Shown here in pieces: positions 24,621 to 38,517 of a DNA stretch of 64,000 nucleotides. Position 1 is the stretch's first letter, and every line of letters begins with the position of its first letter. Source of the stretch: Hevea brasiliensis (taxonomy: Eukaryota; Streptophyta; Magnoliopsida; Malpighiales; Euphorbiaceae); the NCBI RefSeq assembly GCF_030052815.1, contig NW_026614695.1, forward strand, positions 4,316,831-4,380,830, in the 5' to 3' direction. Below the pieces are notes generated by a model that saw only the letters and a program-made list of their open reading frames with translations, had not been told where the DNA came from and ran no database searches. The position numbers and the translations under genes are program-made.

Positions 24621-26337
24621 TGATGGTTGTTGAATCCATCAAAATTTAAATTAATTGAAATTACTAGTTATAAAATATTTTCTACAGCAAATGGTAAATC
24701 CAGCTTGAACCCTAAAGACTGAATTACTAAAATTTCGTGCACCTGTGTAATGAAAAAAGAAAGAAACAAAGGTTAGGGGGTGGGGGGGGGGGGGGTAATT
24801 CACAGTCCAAAGAAGAAATCAGAAATCAGAAATTAAGAACTAAAATTAAATATGAAACTCTCAAATTAAACAAACTTCAGTCCAAGGTAATTCTCATTCC
24901 AATGCATTGATTCGATCATAAACAAAAGAAACACAAATATCTCTTTTTCAATACTTAACGTAAATTTACCAAACAGCAAGGTAAACCCCTGACTTCCCTA
25001 TGCTCATCAATTTGAGCCCAGCACTCTTGTTGACTCTAATTATTAACTGAATTGGTATTAAGCAATCCTCATCAAATTAATAACTGCTTTAAGAATAGGA
25101 AGTAGTTAAGCTGAACAACAATTTATGAAGCATAAATTATTTAATTCACCCTATTGTTTCCTTAGGTTATTATCGAAAACTGGGATCATAATCAATAAAA
25201 CCTAATTGCTACTCATGTTCAATCTTACATAACAATTACGGTTTATGAAGATGAACTAGCAATTGATCACATCAAACAATTAACTAATATGCCTTTTTAG
25301 CAAATCATTCAATAGATCAAAGACAATGAAATCAGAAAACAATAGATATTCAAAAAGACATAAATTAAATTAAGAACCTGATCTCACAAATCAAGCAAAA
25401 GAACTTGAATCCCTTGAACTGAATTAAAAACTTAGCCACTCATGTTCATGGCTTACAGAAAATTGAAGAAGAAATATAAAAAAAAAAAAAGAATAGAGAA
25501 TGAAGGTGTTTTTGAGATCGAGAGGCTGCTGAATGGTGTGTTTTAACTGTTGCCTAAAGACGCATTTATAATCAAAAACCTAATCCCAAAGATAGAAATC
25601 AAACTAGGAAAAGTTTTGAAATTCAAAATATAGATTTTCAGCCTGCATTCACGTCTCTAAAATCAATGCCATTTTTTAGTGACTTTCTTTCTAAATCTGT
25701 CTCTGCCCTCTTCAGGAAAGTTGTAGCCCTATTTCTTAGCTTTCCAAAGGGTACTTATTTTCCCAAATCCGAGGTCTATAGCTCAAGTTGTGGCCCAAAA
25801 ACTAGGACTGGTTCAAACAGACGGTCCAGCCCATAGTGACGACTTCATTGCCATTTTTGACAATTAAAATGGCCATATCTTGCTTCCAGCCCTTCATAGA
25901 AGTTGTATAGGTGGATCTTAAGGTTCAATTGGGCTTGGGCTTGCTTCATTTGGACATCTGAAACTCTAGATACAAAATAAATACTGAAACTGGTCATGAC
26001 ACATCAAGTCTGGGCTTTTGCAATAGATCCACAGCTCATTTTGTCAACCTTGGAAACTGATTTGGGCTTTGGTCCCTTTTTATCATTTGAAGTGCTCTAT
26101 CTTAGCTTTTCAATGGATTAATCAGCAATCAATTTGGAGACCCACAACTTTAGAAACACCTGAAAAATACAGTAAAGGTCAAATGCAGAAAATTTCTCCA
26201 TTTAACACAATTATTCCACAACTATCTAAAAATATGCCTAAATGATAAATATGCTTTAGTCAACTAAATTATACATAAAAATACACTAGAAATTCTAAAT
26301 GTGATGGGAGTAAAATTAATAAATTTTGCACTTATCA
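24621..26337 (-). repeat. 5' LTR of the Athila-like element
   Basis: 1717 bp, plus-strand ends TGATGGTTGT and CACTTATCA, immediately followed by ACTTT. Contains a G-run at 24776-24795, interrupted by one T. Confidence 0.87.
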
Positions 26338-29198
26338 ACTTTCTAGGTTATCGCAGATTATTTCATAATAATTAAATTTTAATATCATTCCAATTTATTT
26401 TAATTCTTTCTACTAAATAACTAATCTAATTTATTTTAAATATTCTTACTCTTTTATTTAATTGCTAATATTTTCAGTTGCTATTATTCTTAACTCATTT
26501 CAATAAATTTCACTGTCCAAGCAACCTATGATAGGTTGACTAAACTGGATAACGGGTCGTTGGCACTGGACACCGCGGTACCTCGGGCTGCCATACCATG
26601 GGACGTGAAATGCGAAACGTCAACCACGTATGCAATTAGAGTGGCTAAAAAGCCATGATAACATATCAGTATGCTTAAAAGCCATGATAATATATAATCA
26701 GACATAAAAGCCATGAGTGCAGGCATAAAGCCATGAATACATGCATAAAGCCTTGCGCAGTACTACTAAAACAATATCCTATTTGCATGCCAAACTATCC
26801 AATCTGACACACGTGTCTAGGCAATACATGGGCACATAGGTACCATTAAGTGTTACTATGTTTTATTATTTCATTATTTCATTATAAGCTCCAATAATAA
26901 TTTATAATATTTCAATTCTATTCCTAACAGAAGTATAAATTTCTAAAATACAATTCTACATAATTTATGCATTCATTATAATTTATATATTTATTTTATC
27001 ATTCATATGATCACAATTCACATCAATTATCCTTTTATACCATTGTACTCAAAGTACTTTTCCTTTCTACAATAATAAGAACTAATGTCTCATTCATACA
27101 TTAACATAATCCATTTATTCATTACACTATTTATATAACTTATTATTTGCAATTTAAGTTTTAGTCCTTTACATTAATATTACTGAGGTTATTATTCACT
27201 TGACCATTTCCCTTCAAAGGTTGACTTTTTAATTCATAATAGTTACATGGGTTCTAACCACATGAAGCTACCACATTTTGGTTCACAAAAGTGTTGGCAT
27301 TGGTTGCCAATCAATACTTTAAACCAATATGAAATAAATCAAAAATTTCAGTTTTGGGTGCTAGAGTTTACTATTCCATTAGGCAATTCTATAATGAGAA
27401 TTTGGCAAACTTTTCTTCATCAAAGTTGTTCCTTTATGTGTCTTCTTTAATTCCCTCTTTGAATTACTCCATTTGGAGTTTTCTAGCTCAAGTTATACAA
27501 ATTTCAATAAAGCTGGCCGGATTGGTATCTACCCAGAATTCCTAGGCAGAAACCAAATCTGGCAGTTTTGGTGTCCTGATTTTGATGGACAATTTCATTA
27601 AGTTCTGGTCAAAATTTGGAGTTGTATTCTTCATGAAAGTTGTTCTAAATTGTCAAAGCTTTCCATTGATATAAAATTCAGGTCAATTGGACATTTCCAC
27701 TCTGAGTTAAGGCCAAATGAATAAACACTATTCATTTGGTCACTTTTACCAGGTCCAGAATTAGTTACCCAGATTTGGTCAATTTTTAGGGTATTCTAAG
27801 TTTGTTTTTTGGGCAAGGTTTCTTCATCAAAGTTGTGCCATTATGTGTCTAGTTTCATGTCTAATTAACCTTGCACCAATTGAACCTACACCACTCAAGT
27901 TACAGCTGCCCAAACTTGCTGGACTCATATTCAGCCTTGCAGGTCCTATGAGGTAGCATACCCAACCTCTAATCCAAAGCCATAATTCACTTCAATTCCT
28001 CATCAAACACAACCAAATGGTCACTAATTGACCATTAGGACTTCCATTCACCAACACATGAGCAAAACCCTAACTTCATGCCTCAAACCATAATTCTAAA
28101 ATATTTAAATCCTACTTCACACACATCAATTTATGTTCAAAGTCTCATAATCACCATCAAAGCCACCCATAAACATCTTTAATTGCATTAAAACTCATCA
28201 AACACTTTCCTAATTCATGGCTGCCAAAAATGGAAGTGGCTCATACATGGATATTTTCTTTCAATTCTTTCAAATTCTAAGTTAATTCGTGCTTCCAACA
28301 TGAAATCTAAAGAGAAATTAACTAGTAGTAGCACTAAACTTTTTGAGCAGAATTTTCCCACGCTTAAACTTCACTTTCTCTTCAATTTTTGACAGCCAAA
28401 CACTTCCCCAAGAGGTGTAAACAAGTTTTAATGAAGGAAGTGTAGGGTTTAGTGGTGGGAATTCATGGGAATGGAAGAGAGAGATGAAACAACATTCATG
28501 GAGGTTGAGAGAAAGGTATGCAAGCTGGTTAAGAAGATGAAGCTGAAATTCCTTTTATTTTTGTCTCAATTATCTCTTTTTACTTGTTTTAGGAGGGCTT
28601 GTTTAAATGTGATTGGTGGGAGCATTTTAATGACATCATAATGAGGTCATAATTTGCATTTTATCTCATTTTCTTTTCTTTTCTTTTCTTCTCTACTCAT
28701 TTTTAATTATTTTTTGACCAATATTAATTCATATTTTATGTCATATAATTCACCCACTTAAATGGACAAGTCGGTCAAAAATCGTCTCTGAAGGCAAAAT
28801 GACCCAAATGCACTTCGTTTTGCTTAACAGACTAAAATTGTCTGTACCAATTTAAAAATTTTTCTGAGCATTTTCTTGGTATTCTAATGCCATCGAAACC
28901 TTAATGACTCTTCTCTAGAGCTCCAAAAATTATTTCATGGAATTTCCCTCGGGTTTAGGGCTACTAGCTGTTTTTACAGCAACTTCTCATTAGGGTCACC
29001 TATTACCGGGGCATTGGCTCATTTAACTTTATTGTATTTCATTTCTAAAATTTTTCTAAATTTTTCCTTACCATTATTTAGTCTATTGATGACTCTTCAC
29101 TCTAGTCTAAATATAGTTCCAGTCATTTTAGCTGTCCGGACAGACATTGATCACCGGAACAGTTGAATGCACGGACTAGCTAAAGTGAGGGTGTTACA
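26338..29198 (-). mobile_element. A-like LTR, copy 2, second part
   Basis: Resumes copy 2 after the Athila-like insertion and ends (LTR start, minus) at TGTTACA, 29192-29198. Full copy length without the insertion is about 3.71 kb. No coding content. Confidence 0.88.
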
Positions 29199-29411
29199 AT
29201 TCTTCCCCTCTAACAAAAATTTCGTCCTTGAAATTTACCCGGTGTGAATAGTCGAGGAGCTGCTATCTCCTTATTTCTTCACCTTACCAGAGAAAATAGA
29301 TTTGCATTAGTGTCACCTCGACTCATATGAATGCAATGCATGTTATGCACACAATCGTATTCTATCTATCGATGCCTAGGAATGCCTAAACCGTGCTCTA
29401 ATACCAATAAA
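29199..29411 (-). mobile_element. 213-bp interior 2 of the A-like tandem array
   Basis: Same cis signals and same length as interior 1; the primer-binding site is mutated at one position (plus strand CTCTAATACC). Confidence 0.85.
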
Positions 29412-32400
29412 TGTAACACCCTTTACCCGTCCATTATGTAGCCGAGCAATACATGTCACACTCGGTGTCGGAGCACCCTATCTTATCTTACTTTATTCTT
29501 TTAACAATTTTTTCTCGTTATATTTTAATATCAATTATTTTTCTAAGGAGAACCCAGCGGAGTTTCCCCTGTTTCTATTACCGTTTGGTGCATTTCACTA
29601 TTCACCTATTTAAAAATCTCAACAATATTTTCCATACAATAATTCATCCATACTCATATCATCATTTCAAAAATCATTATGTGATTCAAATCCATACTCA
29701 TTTGTACAAATTCATTCATGCTAATTACATATATCAAAATTCTCAATTTCATTAGTTTACATAATTTGCAAACTAATTGCATAAATTCATATTTTACATC
29801 AGGTGCATATTACATACAATTTCCTAATTTTCATTACAACATAATAAATAATTATAATGCAAAAATTACATAATATGGAAAATGTGAGCCCTATCTACAT
29901 GCATTGCTGAGGAGGTGATAACCTTGAATACTTCAGACACTTCCGCAAATCTGGACTCAAAAAATCCCAATCAATTGCCCACTGGATTTTAACTTTAGTA
30001 CCTACATGAAGGAAATAATCCATCACGCTAAGCATTGCTGCTTAGTAGTGCAATAATATAATAAGAAAATGATATACAAATAAAGAAATAAATGGATTAT
30101 ACTTTGGATACTTTGGAATTTAATCTAATTTAATATAATATTTCTAGTATCAACTATCTTTTGTTCTAATTTATTCCTCTTAAGAAGCAATTTATTCCTA
30201 AATTCACAGTAGTAATATACTTATATCTCTTTTGCAAATCTTTTTCATTCAATTCTTTCTAGGTTATCCAGATTATTTCATAATAATTAAATTTCAATAT
30301 TGTTCTAATTTATTTCAATTCTTTCTATTAAATAGCTAATCTAATTTATTTTAAATATTCTTACTCTTTTGTTTAATCGCTAATATTTTCAGTTGCTATT
30401 ATTCTTAACTCATTTCAATCAATTTCACTGCCCAAGTAACCTTTGACAGGCTGACTAAACTAGATAATGGGTCGTTGGTAGTGGACACTGCGGTGACTTG
30501 GGCTGTCATACCATGGGACATGAAATGCAGAACGTCAACCACGTATGCTGTCAGAATGGCTAAAAAGCATGATAACATATCAGTATGGCTAAAAGCCATG
30601 ATAACATATAATCGGACATAAAAGCTATGAGTGCGGGCATAAAGCCATGAATACAGGCATAAAGCCTTACGCAGAACTGCTAAAACAATACCCTATTGGC
30701 ATACCAATCTATCCAATCTGACACACGTATCTAGGCAATACATGGGCACATAGGTACCATTAAGTGTTATTATGTTTTATTATTTTATTATTTCATTATT
30801 AGCTTCAATAATAATTTATAATATTTCAATTCTATTCCTAACAGAAGTATAAATTTCTAAAATACAATTCTACGTAATTTATGCATTCATTATAATTTAT
30901 ATATTCATTTGATCATTCATATGATCACAATTCACATCAATTATCCTTCTATACCATTGTACTCAAAGTACTTTTCCTTTCTACAATAATGAGAACAAAT
31001 GTCTCGTTCATACATTAACATGATCCATTTATTCATTACACTATTTATATAACTTATCATTTGCAATTTAAGTTTTAGTTCTTTGCATTAATATTATTTA
31101 GGTTACTATTCACTTGACCATTTCCCTTCAAAGGTTGACTGTTTAATTCATAATAGTTACATAGGTTCTAACCACATAAAATTATCACATTTTGGTTCAC
31201 AAAAGTGTTGGCATTGGTTGCCAATCAATACTTCAAACCAATATGAAAAAAATCCAAAATTTCAATTTTGGGTGCTAGAGTTTACTGTTCTATTAGGCAA
31301 TTCTACAGTGAGAATTTGGCAAACTTTTCTTCAACAAAGTTGTTCCTTTATGTGTCTTCTTTAATTCCCTTTTTGAATCACTCCATTTGGAGTTTTCTAA
31401 CTCAAGTTATACAAATTTCAATAAGGCTGGCCGGATTGGTATCTACCCAGAATTTCTGGGCAGAAACCAAATCTGGCAGTATGTTCTGGTCAAAATTTGG
31501 AGGTATGTTCTTCATGAAAGTTGTTCTAAATTGTCTAAGCCTTCCATTGATATAAAATTCAGGTCAGTTGGATGTTTCTACACTGAGTTACGGCCAAATG
31601 AACAAACACTATTCATTTGGTCACTTTTAACAGGTCCAGAATTGGTTACTCGGATTTGGTCAATTTTTAGGGTATTCTAAGTTTGTTTTCTAGGCAAGGT
31701 TTCTTCATCAAAGTTGTGCCATTATGTGTCTAGTTGCATGTCTAATTGGCCTTGCACCAATTGAACCTACACCACTCAAGTTACAGCTACCCAAACTTGC
31801 TAGACTTATATCCAGCCCTGTAGGTCCTATGAGGCAGCATACCCAACCTCAAATCCAAAGCCATAATTCACTTCAATTCCTCATCAAACACAACCAAATG
31901 GTCACTAATTGACCATTAGGATTTCTATTCACCAACACATGAACAAAACCCTAACTTCATGTCTTAAATCCTAATTCTCAAATATTCAAATCCTACTTCA
32001 CACACATCAATTTATGCTCAAAGTCTCATAATCACCATCAAAGCCACCCATAAACATCTGTAATTGCATCAAAACTCATCAAACAGTTTCCTAATTCATA
32101 GCTGCCAAAAATGGAAGTGGCTCATACATGGATATTTTCTTTCAATTCTTTTAAATTCTAAGTCAATTCATGCTTCCAACATGAAATCTAAAGAGAAATT
32201 AAAGAGTAGTAGCACTAACCTTTTTTAGCAGAATTTTTCCAAGCTTAAACTTCACTTTCTCTTCAATTCTTAGCAGCCAAACACTTCCCCAAGAGGTGTA
32301 AACAAATTTAAATGAAGGGAGTGTAGGGTTTAGTGGTGAGAATTCATGGGAATGGAAGAGAGAGATGAAACAACACTCATGGAGGTTGAGAGAAAGGTGT

Positions 32401-33073
32401 GCCGGCTGGTTAAGAAGATGAAGCTGCAATTCTTTTTATTTTTGTCTCAATTATCTCTTTTTACTTGTTTTAGGAGGGCTTGTTTAAATGTGATTGGTGG
32501 GAGCTTTTTAATGACATCATAATGAGGTCATAATTTTCATTTTATCTCATTTTCTTTTCTTTTCTTCTCTACTTATTTTTAATTATTTTCTCACTAATAT
32601 AAATTCATATTTTATGTTATATAATTCACCCACCTGATTGGACAAGTCAGTGAAAAATTTTCTTTGAAGGTGAAATGACCAAAATGCCCTTCGTTTTATT
32701 TAACAGACTAAAATTATCTATACCGATCTAAAAATTTTTCTAAGCATTTTCTTGGCATTCTAATGCCATCAAAACCTCAATGACTCTCTCTGGAGTCCCA
32801 AAAATTATTTCATGGATTTTTCCTTGGGTTTAGGGCTACTAGCTGTTTTTACAGCAACATCCCATTAGGGTCACCCATCACCGGGGTACCGACTCATTTA
32901 ACTTTATTGTATTTCATTTCTAAAATTTTTCTAAATTTTTCCTTACTATTATTTAGTCTATTGATGACTCCTCACTCTGGTATAAATATAGTTCTAGTCA
33001 TTCTAGTTGTCCAGATAGACATTGGTCATCGGAACAGTCGAATGCACGGACTAGCTAAAGTGAGGGTGTTACA
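29412..33073 (-). mobile_element. A-like LTR, copy 3 of the tandem array
   Basis: 3.66 kb, plus-strand ends TGTAACACCC and GGTGTTACA. Colinear with copies 1 and 2 but slightly more diverged. Stem-loop block near 30000-30050. Abuts the TRIM array at 33074. Confidence 0.87.
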
Positions 33074-34001
33074 TTCTCCATTCCACCTATGGATGGGACA
33101 AAATCATGAGGCTCAGGATAGAGTGGGCCAAAGCAGGCAAGTCCTCTAGTGGTTGGAGCAGGGGCATTATAAATGGTATCAGAGCAGAACCCCCTCTAGT
33201 AGATGTGTGGTTCGAGGATGAACCAGACGGAAGCTAGTGGCAATATGATGACCCGACCCAGGAAAGCAGTCTGATGAGGACGGGGAGTTGCTTGAGAGAG
33301 TAAACTCTCGACAGGCTTCTAGGATGGCGAGGCTACCTAGGGTAGTGGAATGCGAGGCACAAGAATGAATTGAATCATACATTGAAATGGAGGAAACTAA
33401 TCACTAGAGGTGCCTTTTGGTGGAATGGCCTAGAAAGTTGAAAGAACTCTGGGGTTAAGCGTGCTTGCTTGAGAGAAATCATAGGATGGGTGATCTCTTG
33501 GGAAGTTCTCCATTCTACCTATGGGAAAAAAACTGTAAGGCTCAAAATGGGGTGGGCCAAAGCAGACAATTCCTCTAGTGGTTGCAACAAGGGCATTACA
33601 GATGGTATTAGAGCCGAACCCCCTCTTGTAGATGTGTGGTTCGAGGACGAACCAAGTGGAAGCTGGTGGGCCTGTGAAGACCCGACCTTGAAAAGCAGTT
33701 CAATGAGGGCAGGGAGTGGCTTGAGAGAGTAAACTCCTGGTAGGCTTTTAGGATGGCGAGGCTACCTAAAGTAGTGGAATGCGGGACACAGGAATGAATC
33801 GAATCATACATTGAAATGGGGGAAACTAATCACTAGAGGCGCCTTTTGGTGGAATAGCCTAGAGAGTTGGAAGAACTCTGGGGTTAAGCATACTCGTTTG
33901 AGAGAAATCCTAGGATGGGTGACCTCCTAGGAAGTTCTCCATTCCACCTATGGGTGGGCCAAAGCGGACAATTCCTCTAGTGGTTGGAGCAAAGGCGTTA
34001 C
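33074..34001 (+). mobile_element. Tandem TRIM array (LTR-int-LTR-int-LTR)
   Basis: Unit of 429 bp: an LTR of ~357 bp and a 72-bp interior. A partial LTR 1 (33074-33171) is followed by interior 1 (33172-33243), LTR 2 (33244-33600), interior 2 (33601-33672) and LTR 3 (33673 to about 34001, missing the terminal CA). Interiors begin with ATGGTATCAGAGC or a mutated form (initiator tRNA-Met site) and end with a purine-rich GGAAGCTGGTGGG. LTRs end GGGCATTACA. Total size, lack of coding sequence and PBS/PPT in a tiny interior fit terminal-repeat retrotransposons in miniature. Frames in this stretch have no known product. Confidence 0.75.
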
Positions 34002-35152
34002 TATATGAAAACATATGAAGAAATAGAACAAAGGAATCTAGATAGAAAATCCTACAGTTTTGAACTTTTGAAACTTCAGTTGTGAATCTCTCCCAAGAGC
34101 TTCAGTGCAAATCTCTCCAAATTGCTAAAACCTAAGTTTGAATGTATAAGATGTGATCCCTGGCTTGTTCTTGAATTCTTGTATTTATATCTAGTATAAA
34201 AACCCTCAATTTAGAGTTCTGAAGGCCTTAGAAGTCTTTCTGAGTCATGCAAAACAGAGTTGCAGTCGAATATTTATGTTGGGGAAAAGTGCATGGCCCA
34301 TGTAACACTTTGGAAGCATGAAGCAATTCATAAAATGATGGAATATTAGGTTACACAGGGCAGGAACCATTACACGGGTTCCCTTACACGGCCTTTGTAA
34401 TTGTCTTCTCCTAGCACTTTCCTGGCAACTGGTTACACAGGGCAAGTCTTCCCAATCCACGACCTGTGTAATCTTCCTTGCACTTGACTTATGCTTTTTG
34501 ACTTCCCAACTTGTCCAATTATGCTCTAGGCCTTAGCATTGCATTAAATTACGTGATAAAATACAAAAATCAAGAAATTAAGCTAGATCAACTCAAAATC
34601 CTAAAATATAATGAAACTAACTTAAAATCATGCAATTAACTAATAAAATGCTAATGAAATGCAACAAAAAGTACCTTAGAATACCTATATTATACTAGTG
34701 CATCAAATAACCCCAAACTTAAATATTTGCTTGTCCTTAAGTAAATTGAAGCTTAAAACCTCATTAGTGTTCTTATTTTCCTAGAATTACAACAAAAAAC
34801 TCAGTTTACATTCAATTAAACTCTTGACAATCACATTCCAATTCTCTTCCTTCAAGGCATAAAAAGAATCAATGATTATTTGTTAAAAATCCACCTCCTT
34901 CATGAAGTTTAAACCAATCATTTTAATTGCAAGATCATTAATAAGTCACAAAAAGTTTGTCTCACTTAGATAGATTCAAGAAACAATCACTAACTTAAAA
35001 TGCCTCTTTCATGAATGATTATATATAAGATAGAGGAGCATATCTCTAACCCCATGGGCATATCTCAATTCTCTATCTCCACTAATGTAGCATACACTTT
35101 TCAAAAGATCAAAAGGTCTTTCATCAGGTTGTAATGGGGCTAATGTGTAATT
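34002..35152 (-). mobile_element. Fragment of another gypsy-type element (LTR plus 3' interior)
   Basis: 34002-34705 reads as a minus-strand LTR fragment ending GTGCATCA. 34706 onward begins with the complement of a polypurine tract (AAGTTTGGGGTTATT, minus) followed by non-coding 3' interior up to 35152. This CCCCAAACTT layout is typical of Tat/Athila-like elements. Both ends are truncated. No gene seen. Confidence 0.5.
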
Positions 35153-35195
35153 TGTAACGCCCCTATATGCATAGCTATGTGTAATTTACTGTTCC
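35153..35195 (+). mobile_element. First 43 bp of LTR G
   Basis: TGTAACGCCCC start of an LTR, cut at 35195 (GTTCC) by the end of the A 3' LTR. Reverse-complemented it continues into 2946 and leftwards (GAAC shared), giving the usual start of a family-G LTR. Only meaningful with the inversion undone. Confidence 0.7.
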
Positions 35196-37867
35196 TGTAA
35201 CACCCCTCACCTGACTATAGTGTAGCCGAGCAAGGCATGCTACATTCGATGTCGGAGCACCCTATCTTATCTTACTTTATTCCTTTAATAATTTGATCTT
35301 GTTATATTTTAATATCAATTATTTTTCTACGGAGAAACCAGCGGAGTTTCCTCTATTTTATTAAATATTAACGTGATTCACCATTCACCTGTTTGAAATT
35401 TTCAATAATATTATCAAATAAAGATCTCATCCATGCTCATCATTTCTGATAGTGTCCATACATTTCGATTCTTATTCATTACCATACATATTCATTCATG
35501 CTCATTTCACATATCAAAAATTTTCAAATTTCCATTAATTACATAATTTACAATTTTCATAATATACAAATTAATTACAATTCCATAATTTATATTTCAA
35601 TATAATAACTAATTATAAATACATAAAATAACTTTTGTGAGCCCTATCTACATGCATTGCTAAGGAGGAGATAACCTTATACACTTCTGACACTTCTGCA
35701 AATCCGAACTCCATGATCCCAGTCTCATATCCACTAGGCTTTATCTTCAGTACCTGCGTGAAGGAAACAATCCATTGCGCTAAGCATTGCTGCTTAGTGG
35801 TGCAATAATATAATAAGAAATAATATATACAAATAAAGAAAGAATCAAGCATTCTAAATATTCAAGTATCAATTTGATTTAAAATGACATTTCTAGTATT
35901 AACTATCTTATATGCTAATTCGTTCCTCTTTGGTAGTACCGAGTTAAGCCTTACAGTAATAATATTTAATATACATTTTATTCTAGGAGTATTATATTTG
36001 AGGTCTCTATATGATTCTGCAAATTATATTTTTGTTATGTTTCTATTGCTAATCTCTTTTTCACATTTTATTTAATACTTTCTAATGTTTTTATTTGCTA
36101 ATATGCATAAATAATTTCAATAATTTACACTGCCCAGGTAACCTATGACAGGCAGACTAAACTGGATAACGGGTCGTTAGCACTAGACACCGTGGTGCCT
36201 CAGGCCGTCATACCATGAGACGCGGAACGTCAACCACGTATGCAGTCAGTATGGCTAAAAAGCCATGAAAACAAATAATCGGGCATAAAAGCCATGAGTG
36301 CGGGCATAAAGCCATGAGTGCAGGCATAAAGCCATGAATACAGGCATAAAGCCTTTCGCAGTATTGCTAAAACAATACCCTATTGGCATGCTAATCTATC
36401 TAATCTGACACACGTGTCTAGACAATAAATGGGCACATAGTACCATTAAATGTTAATACATTGTGTTTTATGACTTCATTATTTTATGACAAATTCCATA
36501 ATTTATATATTCATTTGATAATTTATATGATCATAATTCTCATTAATGGTTCTCATGCACCATTGTACTTAAAACATTCTTCTATGTTTTAGAGTCACTC
36601 AAATTCAAAAATACAATTCACTAATCATATTATATATTATCAATCATAATGGCTTCTTTAATTTCTTTTATTATTCCTTATGTTTTTGGGATTACTATTC
36701 ACACATTACTATTCACTCAATTTGTTAACTTTTTCATACATAATATGTATACAAATTATAGATACATAGTTATACCACATTTTGGGTTTTAGATTTGTTG
36801 GTATTGATTGTCAATACCATTTCAAAGCTTATTTTATATTATTCAAAAATTTTAGATTTCATGTCTTAAGTTTACTATTCTATTGGTCATTGTTACAGTA
36901 GAATTTTGATAAAACTTTCTTCATGAAAGTTATTCCTTTATGTGTCTTCTTTAATTCTCTTTTTAAATCACTCCATTTAGAGTTTTGTAGCTCAAGTTAT
37001 GGTATAAAAACTATAACTGGCCAGATTGGTCTTGTCTAGAAATTCTGGACAGAATTTGGTTCTGCCAGATTTAGTGTCCTAAATTGGGCTAGAAATTTCA
37101 ATTGGTTAGGTTCAAAATTTAAGTTTGTTTTATTCATAAAAGTTGTTCTAAATTGTCTAAGCTTTCCATTGATTTAAATTTCAGGTCAATTGGACATTTC
37201 TACAGTGAGTTATGACAAATTAATGAACACTGTTCATTTGGTCATTTTGCCCAGGCAGAATGTATGTTACCCGGATTTGGTTAATTTTTAGGGCATTGTA
37301 AGCTTGTTTTCTGGATAGGGTTCCTTCATCAAAGTTGTGCCATTATGTGTCTAATTTCATTTCCAATTATCTTTACACTAATTGAACCTACATAACTCAA
37401 GTTATAACTGCCCAAACTTGCTGGACTCACATCCAGCCCTACAGGTCACTCAAGGCAGCACACCCAACCTCAATTCTAAAGCCATAATTCACTTCATTTT
37501 CTCATCATACATAGCCAAATGGTCACTAATTTGACCATTAGGACTTCCATTCACCAACACATGAGCAAACCCTAGGTTTTCCCCAAACCTTAACTCCACA
37601 ATTTCAATTTGCTCAAACAACAAACATTCAAGTGTTCTAATCATCAAAACCATGCTCGATGACATCAATACACAATTATAATTCACTTGAATCATGGAAA
37701 CCCTACAGTACCTTAGGGCTGCTAAAATTTAGTGTGGCTATAGCATGCATATTTTGCTTTCTTTTTCCAAAATTCTTAGTTGAATTTGATGTCTTAGCAT
37801 GAAATAATAGGAGGGAGAGAGAGATATGGCACTAACCTCTTGAGTGCAGAATTTTTCCAAGGTATAA
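35196..37867 (-). mobile_element. 3' LTR of element A, right part (inverted)
   Basis: Minus-strand LTR sequence from TATAA (37863-37867, complement TTATA) to the LTR end (complement of TGTAACACCCC at 35196). It matches the A 5' LTR more closely than the tandem A-like copies do, for example in the region opposite 8640-8820, supporting that it is the other half of 9757-10602. Stem-loop block at about 35755-35805; ~20-bp repeats at 36250-36355. Confidence 0.85.
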
Positions 37868-38470
37868 TGTCACACCCTACCCCTCTGTAAGGCATAACAT
37901 GATCCCGTAGTATACCTAATGAATTACCAACTCCGTCTACTGATAACTCATTAAATACACTACAAGGGATTTTAAAAACTTTTCTTACTTCTTTTATAGT
38001 GGTGAGCACTATTTACAGGTGTTAAAAACTTTTTTTTTAACTGAAGTGATAGAACTGACACATTTGACTTATTTGGAATTTCTGTAAAAATTTTGGCAGA
38101 GTGTCATCTGTAATTTGGATAAAACAGTTCTTCAGAAAACCTGTAAAAAGCACTTCAATATATTTTCCAAATCTCAAATCCAACATTTTTCTCAACACAA
38201 CATATTTCTCAACTCAAATCTGCAGTGATTTTTCAAAGACTGAGATAAAAGAAATATAATACAATTTTTACAAGCCAAAATAACTTATAATTTACTTCAC
38301 AATGTCAATGTACAATTTTAATTTACAACTGCTCAAAACCAAAACAATATGTACATACAGTGATCATACATTACCACATAAAATACAAAATGTGGTATAC
38401 TCGTTATACCCGAAAATCTCTCGTTGAAGGTAATAGCAGCCTAGTCTGCTGCCCTATCTGTCTGTCTACC

Positions 38471-38517
38471 TGCGATAGCAATAAAAAGCTATCGCTGAGA
38501 CAATGTCTCAGTGGTGC
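38471..38517 (-). promoter_or_regulatory. Double stem-loop in LTR X
   Basis: Plus-strand coordinates: GCGATAGC (38472-38479) with GCTATCGC (38488-38495), and CTGAGAC (38495-38501) with GTCTCAG (38505-38511), next to the complement of GCACCACT. Both stems are perfect and differ in sequence from those of the other families. Confidence 0.6.

Larger units (their letters stand above)
18883..26337 (-). mobile_element. Athila-like Ty3/gypsy element with large pol deletion
   Basis: 7.45-kb minus-strand element with LTRs at 18883-20586 and 24621-26337 and a perfect 5-bp target duplication ACTTT (18878-18882 and 26338-26342). The empty site is seen in copy 1 near 14990. A tRNA-Asp-type primer-binding site, Athila-like gag, a DLGAS protease and the distinctive 3' segment with the TTGGGAGGCAACCC motif (about 21660-21675, minus) identify the group. 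Reverse transcriptase, RNase H and the integrase core are absent. Only the integrase C-terminus remains, fused to the protease frame. It cannot move on its own. Confidence 0.88.

Noticed and set aside
33179..33811. Open frames in the TRIM region as repeated small proteins
   Set aside because: They follow the 429-bp repeat and run over LTR, PBS and interior alike.
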